A model generated the notes under the pieces. It made no database searches and had not been told where the DNA came from. It worked only from the letters and a program-made list of their open reading frames with translations. This document shows positions 6,462 through 7,816 of a DNA stretch of 7,816 bases, in pieces (position 1 is the first letter of the stretch; the number at the start of each line of letters is the position of its first letter). Location of the stretch: NCBI GenBank assembly GCA_900553215.1, contig USCJ01000056.1:1-7816 (forward strand), written 5' to 3'. Source of the stretch: an uncultured Collinsella sp. (GTDB lineage Bacteria > Actinomycetota > Coriobacteriia > Coriobacteriales > Coriobacteriaceae). The translations under genes were made by a program, and so were the position numbers.

Positions 6462-6490
6462 GTATGGACACTGTAACCGCAAGACCATAC
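6462..6490 (-). promoter_or_regulatory. Inverted repeat just upstream of the regulator RBS
   Basis: GTATGG (6462-6467) and CCATAC (6485-6490) form a perfect 6-bp inverted repeat separated by 17 bases, ending 9 bases upstream of the regulator's RBS. The half-sites are 23 bases apart centre to centre, about two helical turns, which would suit a dimeric DNA-binding protein, possibly autoregulation. As RNA it would be a weak hairpin with a large loop. Confidence 0.35.
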
Positions 6491-6564
6491 AAGCCGCGCT
6501 ATGAATAGAGCGACCTTGTGTTTTAGGTTGTCTTTTGGTACGCAAGCGGCAAGTTTTTGTACAG

Positions 6565-6600
6565 CGAGGGCCGATTGTTATTAATCCCTCGACTAATCGG
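6565..6600. other. Two interleaved 6-bp inverted repeats
   Basis: CGAGGG (6565-6570) is complementary to CCCTCG (6586-6591), and CCGATT (6571-6576) to AATCGG (6595-6600). The four arms alternate a-b-a'-b', so the two stems are either mutually exclusive hairpins or a pseudoknot. The AT-rich 9-base middle is GTTATTAAT. On the minus strand it would lie about 125-160 bases upstream of the regulator's start, in a possible leader RNA. A true H-type pseudoknot is strained because one linker has no bases. Confidence 0.5.
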
Positions 6601-6828
6601 TCTTTAAGCAGGTAAATGGCTTGTCAGCTTGTCCCATCTAAGCGGCAGTGTAACGCAAATGAACAAGGTTCAGCCATGTCATTCAACTCGCCTAGCACCC
6701 GCTACCGTCTACGACCTTTTAGTGGCATTTTTGCATAGAATCTGGTATGGAATGAATCAAACTGTTTGACATCCGGCATTCGCCAAGCTTGCGGCAAGAT
6801 TTTGGTCAAGCGGGCGGAAAGGGATAAC

Positions 6829-6856
6829 AAAAAGGCCCCCGCAAAGCGGAGGCCTT
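6829..6856 (-). terminator. Intrinsic terminator of nagB
   Basis: Read on the minus strand, AAGGCCTCCGC (6856-6846), a 3-base loop and GCGGGGGCCTT (6842-6832) form an 11-bp stem with one G-U pair. A T-run corresponds to A at 6833-6829. It lies 32 bases after the nagB stop and separates nagB from the large regulator. Confidence 0.92.
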
Positions 6857-6888
6857 AGGCAAGGCTATGTCGAGATGCAGGATTCGCG

Positions 6889-7617
6889 CTACTCGCAGAG
6901 CGAAAGGGCGGCCTCGTCGGCAACGACAACGCAGTTGGTGTGCAGCTGCAGAATCGAAGCCGGGCACGCGGGCGTAACCGGACCATAGCACATGTCATGC
7001 ACGGCCTGAGCCTTGGCCTCGCCGTTGGCGACGACTAAGATCATGCGGGCATACATGATGGTCTGGGTACCCATGGTGTAGGCCTGACGGGGAACATCGT
7101 CGATGCTGTCGAACAGGCGGCTGTTGGCCTGAATGGTGCTCTCGGTGAGGTCGACGCAGTGCGTGCCCTTGGAGAAGTGGTCATCGGGCTCGTTGAAACC
7201 GATGTGGCCGTTGTTGCCAATGCCGAGCAGCTGCAGATCCGGGTAACCGGCGGCGGCGACGATCTTGTCGTACTCAGAGCAGGCAGCGGCGGCGTCGGGG
7301 TTGGAACCGTCGGGCACATGCGTGTTGTTCAGGTCGATGTTGATGTGATCGAAGAAGTTCTCACGCATGAAGTAGTGATAGCTCTGGGGATCGTCGTGCG
7401 AAAGGCCGCGATATTCGTCCAGGTTGTAGGTGCTGACCTCGGCAAAGTCGACGTCGCCCTTCTCGTACCAAGCAGCGAGCTGCTTGTAGGCACCGATCGG
7501 GGTGGAGCCGGTGGCAAGACCCAGCACGCAATCGGGCTTGAGGATAACCTGCGCCGAGATGATATTGGCGGCCTTGCGGCTCATATCCTCGTAGTCTTTA
7601 GCTTTAATGATCTTCAT
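6889..7617 (-). CDS. nagB: Glucosamine-6-phosphate deaminase
   Basis: A 242-residue cytosolic enzyme converting glucosamine 6-phosphate to fructose 6-phosphate and ammonia, the step that brings amino sugars (N-acetylglucosamine, mucin glycans) into glycolysis. Family motifs are clear: GLATGSTPIGAY (residues 33-44) for phosphate binding, NLDEYRG (65-71) with catalytic Asp67, and LGIGNNGHIGFNEP (131-144) with Asn136, His138 and Glu143. Asn in place of the E. coli Asp at position 136 is usual in Gram-positive NagB. The length matches the short, B. subtilis-type enzyme, which lacks the allosteric extras of E. coli NagB. The ATG at 7617 follows GAAAGGA at a 6-base spacing; an open frame continues upstream to 7782 but has no RBS and no homology-like content. 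No nagA lies in the window. The gene has its own terminator and appears monocistronic at its 3' end. Confidence 0.96.
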   Translation of the reverse strand: MKIIKAKDYEDMSRKAANIISAQVILKPDCVLGLATGSTPIGAYKQLAAWYEKGDVDFAEVSTYNLDEYRGLSHDDPQSYHYFMRENFFDHINIDLNNTHVPDGSNPDAAAACSEYDKIVAAAGYPDLQLLGIGNNGHIGFNEPDDHFSKGTHCVDLTESTIQANSRLFDSIDDVPRQAYTMGTQTIMYARMILVVANGEAKAQAVHDMCYGPVTPACPASILQLHTNCVVVADEAALSLCE

Positions 7618-7816
7618 TACGCGTCCTTTCTCGTACAAGAGAGGCAAGGCTCCCCTTACAAGCACTTGCCCGCGGCCCGCGTCGGCCGCAACCAACGTGT
7701 GCGGCCACCAGGGCGAGGTCGCGTAATGTATGTGTCTCGTGTCTAGCCGCGTCGAGGCCCCTGCCCGTCCACGGTGACCCAAAGCCGTTTAGCTTCGGAC
7801 AAATCCCATCTTGCCA
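7618..7816 (-). promoter_or_regulatory. nagB leader region with a GC inverted repeat
   Basis: GGCCGCA (7684-7690) and TGCGGCC (7700-7706) form a perfect 7-bp inverted repeat with a 9-base spacer, 67-89 bases upstream of the nagB ATG. It could be an operator or a leader hairpin. TACATT on the minus strand (7730-7725) is a possible -10, with no good -35. I do not recognise a GntR/NagR-type operator or a known riboswitch here. Beyond 7782 nothing can be assigned before the window ends. Confidence 0.35.

Larger units (their letters stand above)
6442..6828. other. Non-coding region between nagB terminator and the large regulator
   Basis: 387 bases, clearly more AT-rich than the genes, with no credible open frame on either strand. 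It must hold the regulator's promoter (minus strand). Weak candidates are TTGATT (6760-6755) with TATGCA (6737-6732) at 17 bases, and TTGAAT/TTCATT near 6685-6655, but none is convincing. It also holds a set of inverted repeats, the most notable at 6462-6490 and 6565-6600, and a small one, TGAAC-AAG-GTTCA, at 6660-6672. The leader of the regulator could therefore be long and structured. Confidence 0.6.

Noticed and set aside
6766..6794. Plus-strand promoter from the perfect TTGACA at 6766-6771
   Set aside because: No -10-like hexamer follows at 16-19 bases and no plus-strand gene lies downstream before the nagB antisense region.
7201..7215. Loss of the catalytic Asp of NagB (Asn136)
   Set aside because: Asn at this position is normal in Gram-positive NagB enzymes; the other catalytic residues are present.
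7618..7782. N-terminal extension of nagB by 55 codons
   Set aside because: NagB proteins begin at the MKII-type start, an RBS lies just before 7617, and the upstream codons show no family resemblance.

Overview
The window is GC-rich, roughly 60% by eye, with C-ending codons in most genes, and is tightly packed. The gene set is a DUF711/UPF0210 protein, a YhbY RNA-binding protein, a very large STAND-ATPase/BTAD regulator and a 242-residue Gram-positive-type NagB. This fits a high-GC Gram-positive host. I favour a gut Coriobacteriia of the Collinsella type, but this rests on gene style and composition, not on a marker gene.

Layout: 1-345 is non-coding and holds an operator-like palindrome with an extra half-site, a tandem 19-bp repeat and a candidate extended -10 promoter. 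The DUF711/UPF0210 gene (346-1710, +) follows. Eighteen bases after its stop is a 134-bp element (1728-1861) with perfect 32-bp inverted arms and an inner hairpin. A class I SAM-dependent methyltransferase (2027-2914, +, GTG start) comes next. Directly in front of its ribosome binding site lies a well-formed intrinsic terminator (1976-2007), so the gene looks controlled by termination/readthrough. yhbY (3073-3372, +) ends at a strong terminator whose T-tract overlaps the stop codon of the convergent 999-residue regulator (3442-6441, -). A 387-bp non-coding stretch follows, then the nagB terminator, nagB (6889-7617, -) and its leader up to the window edge.

How the genes relate: nagB sends amino-sugar phosphate into glycolysis. 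YhbY serves ribosome assembly. The large regulator probably senses a ligand or partner through an N-terminal STAND module and binds DNA through a C-terminal winged helix. No shared pathway is evident; the window reads as several independent short transcription units. The items most worth a second look are the 134-bp inverted-repeat element, the terminator wedged in front of the methyltransferase, and the regulator with its DNA-binding module at the C-terminal end.
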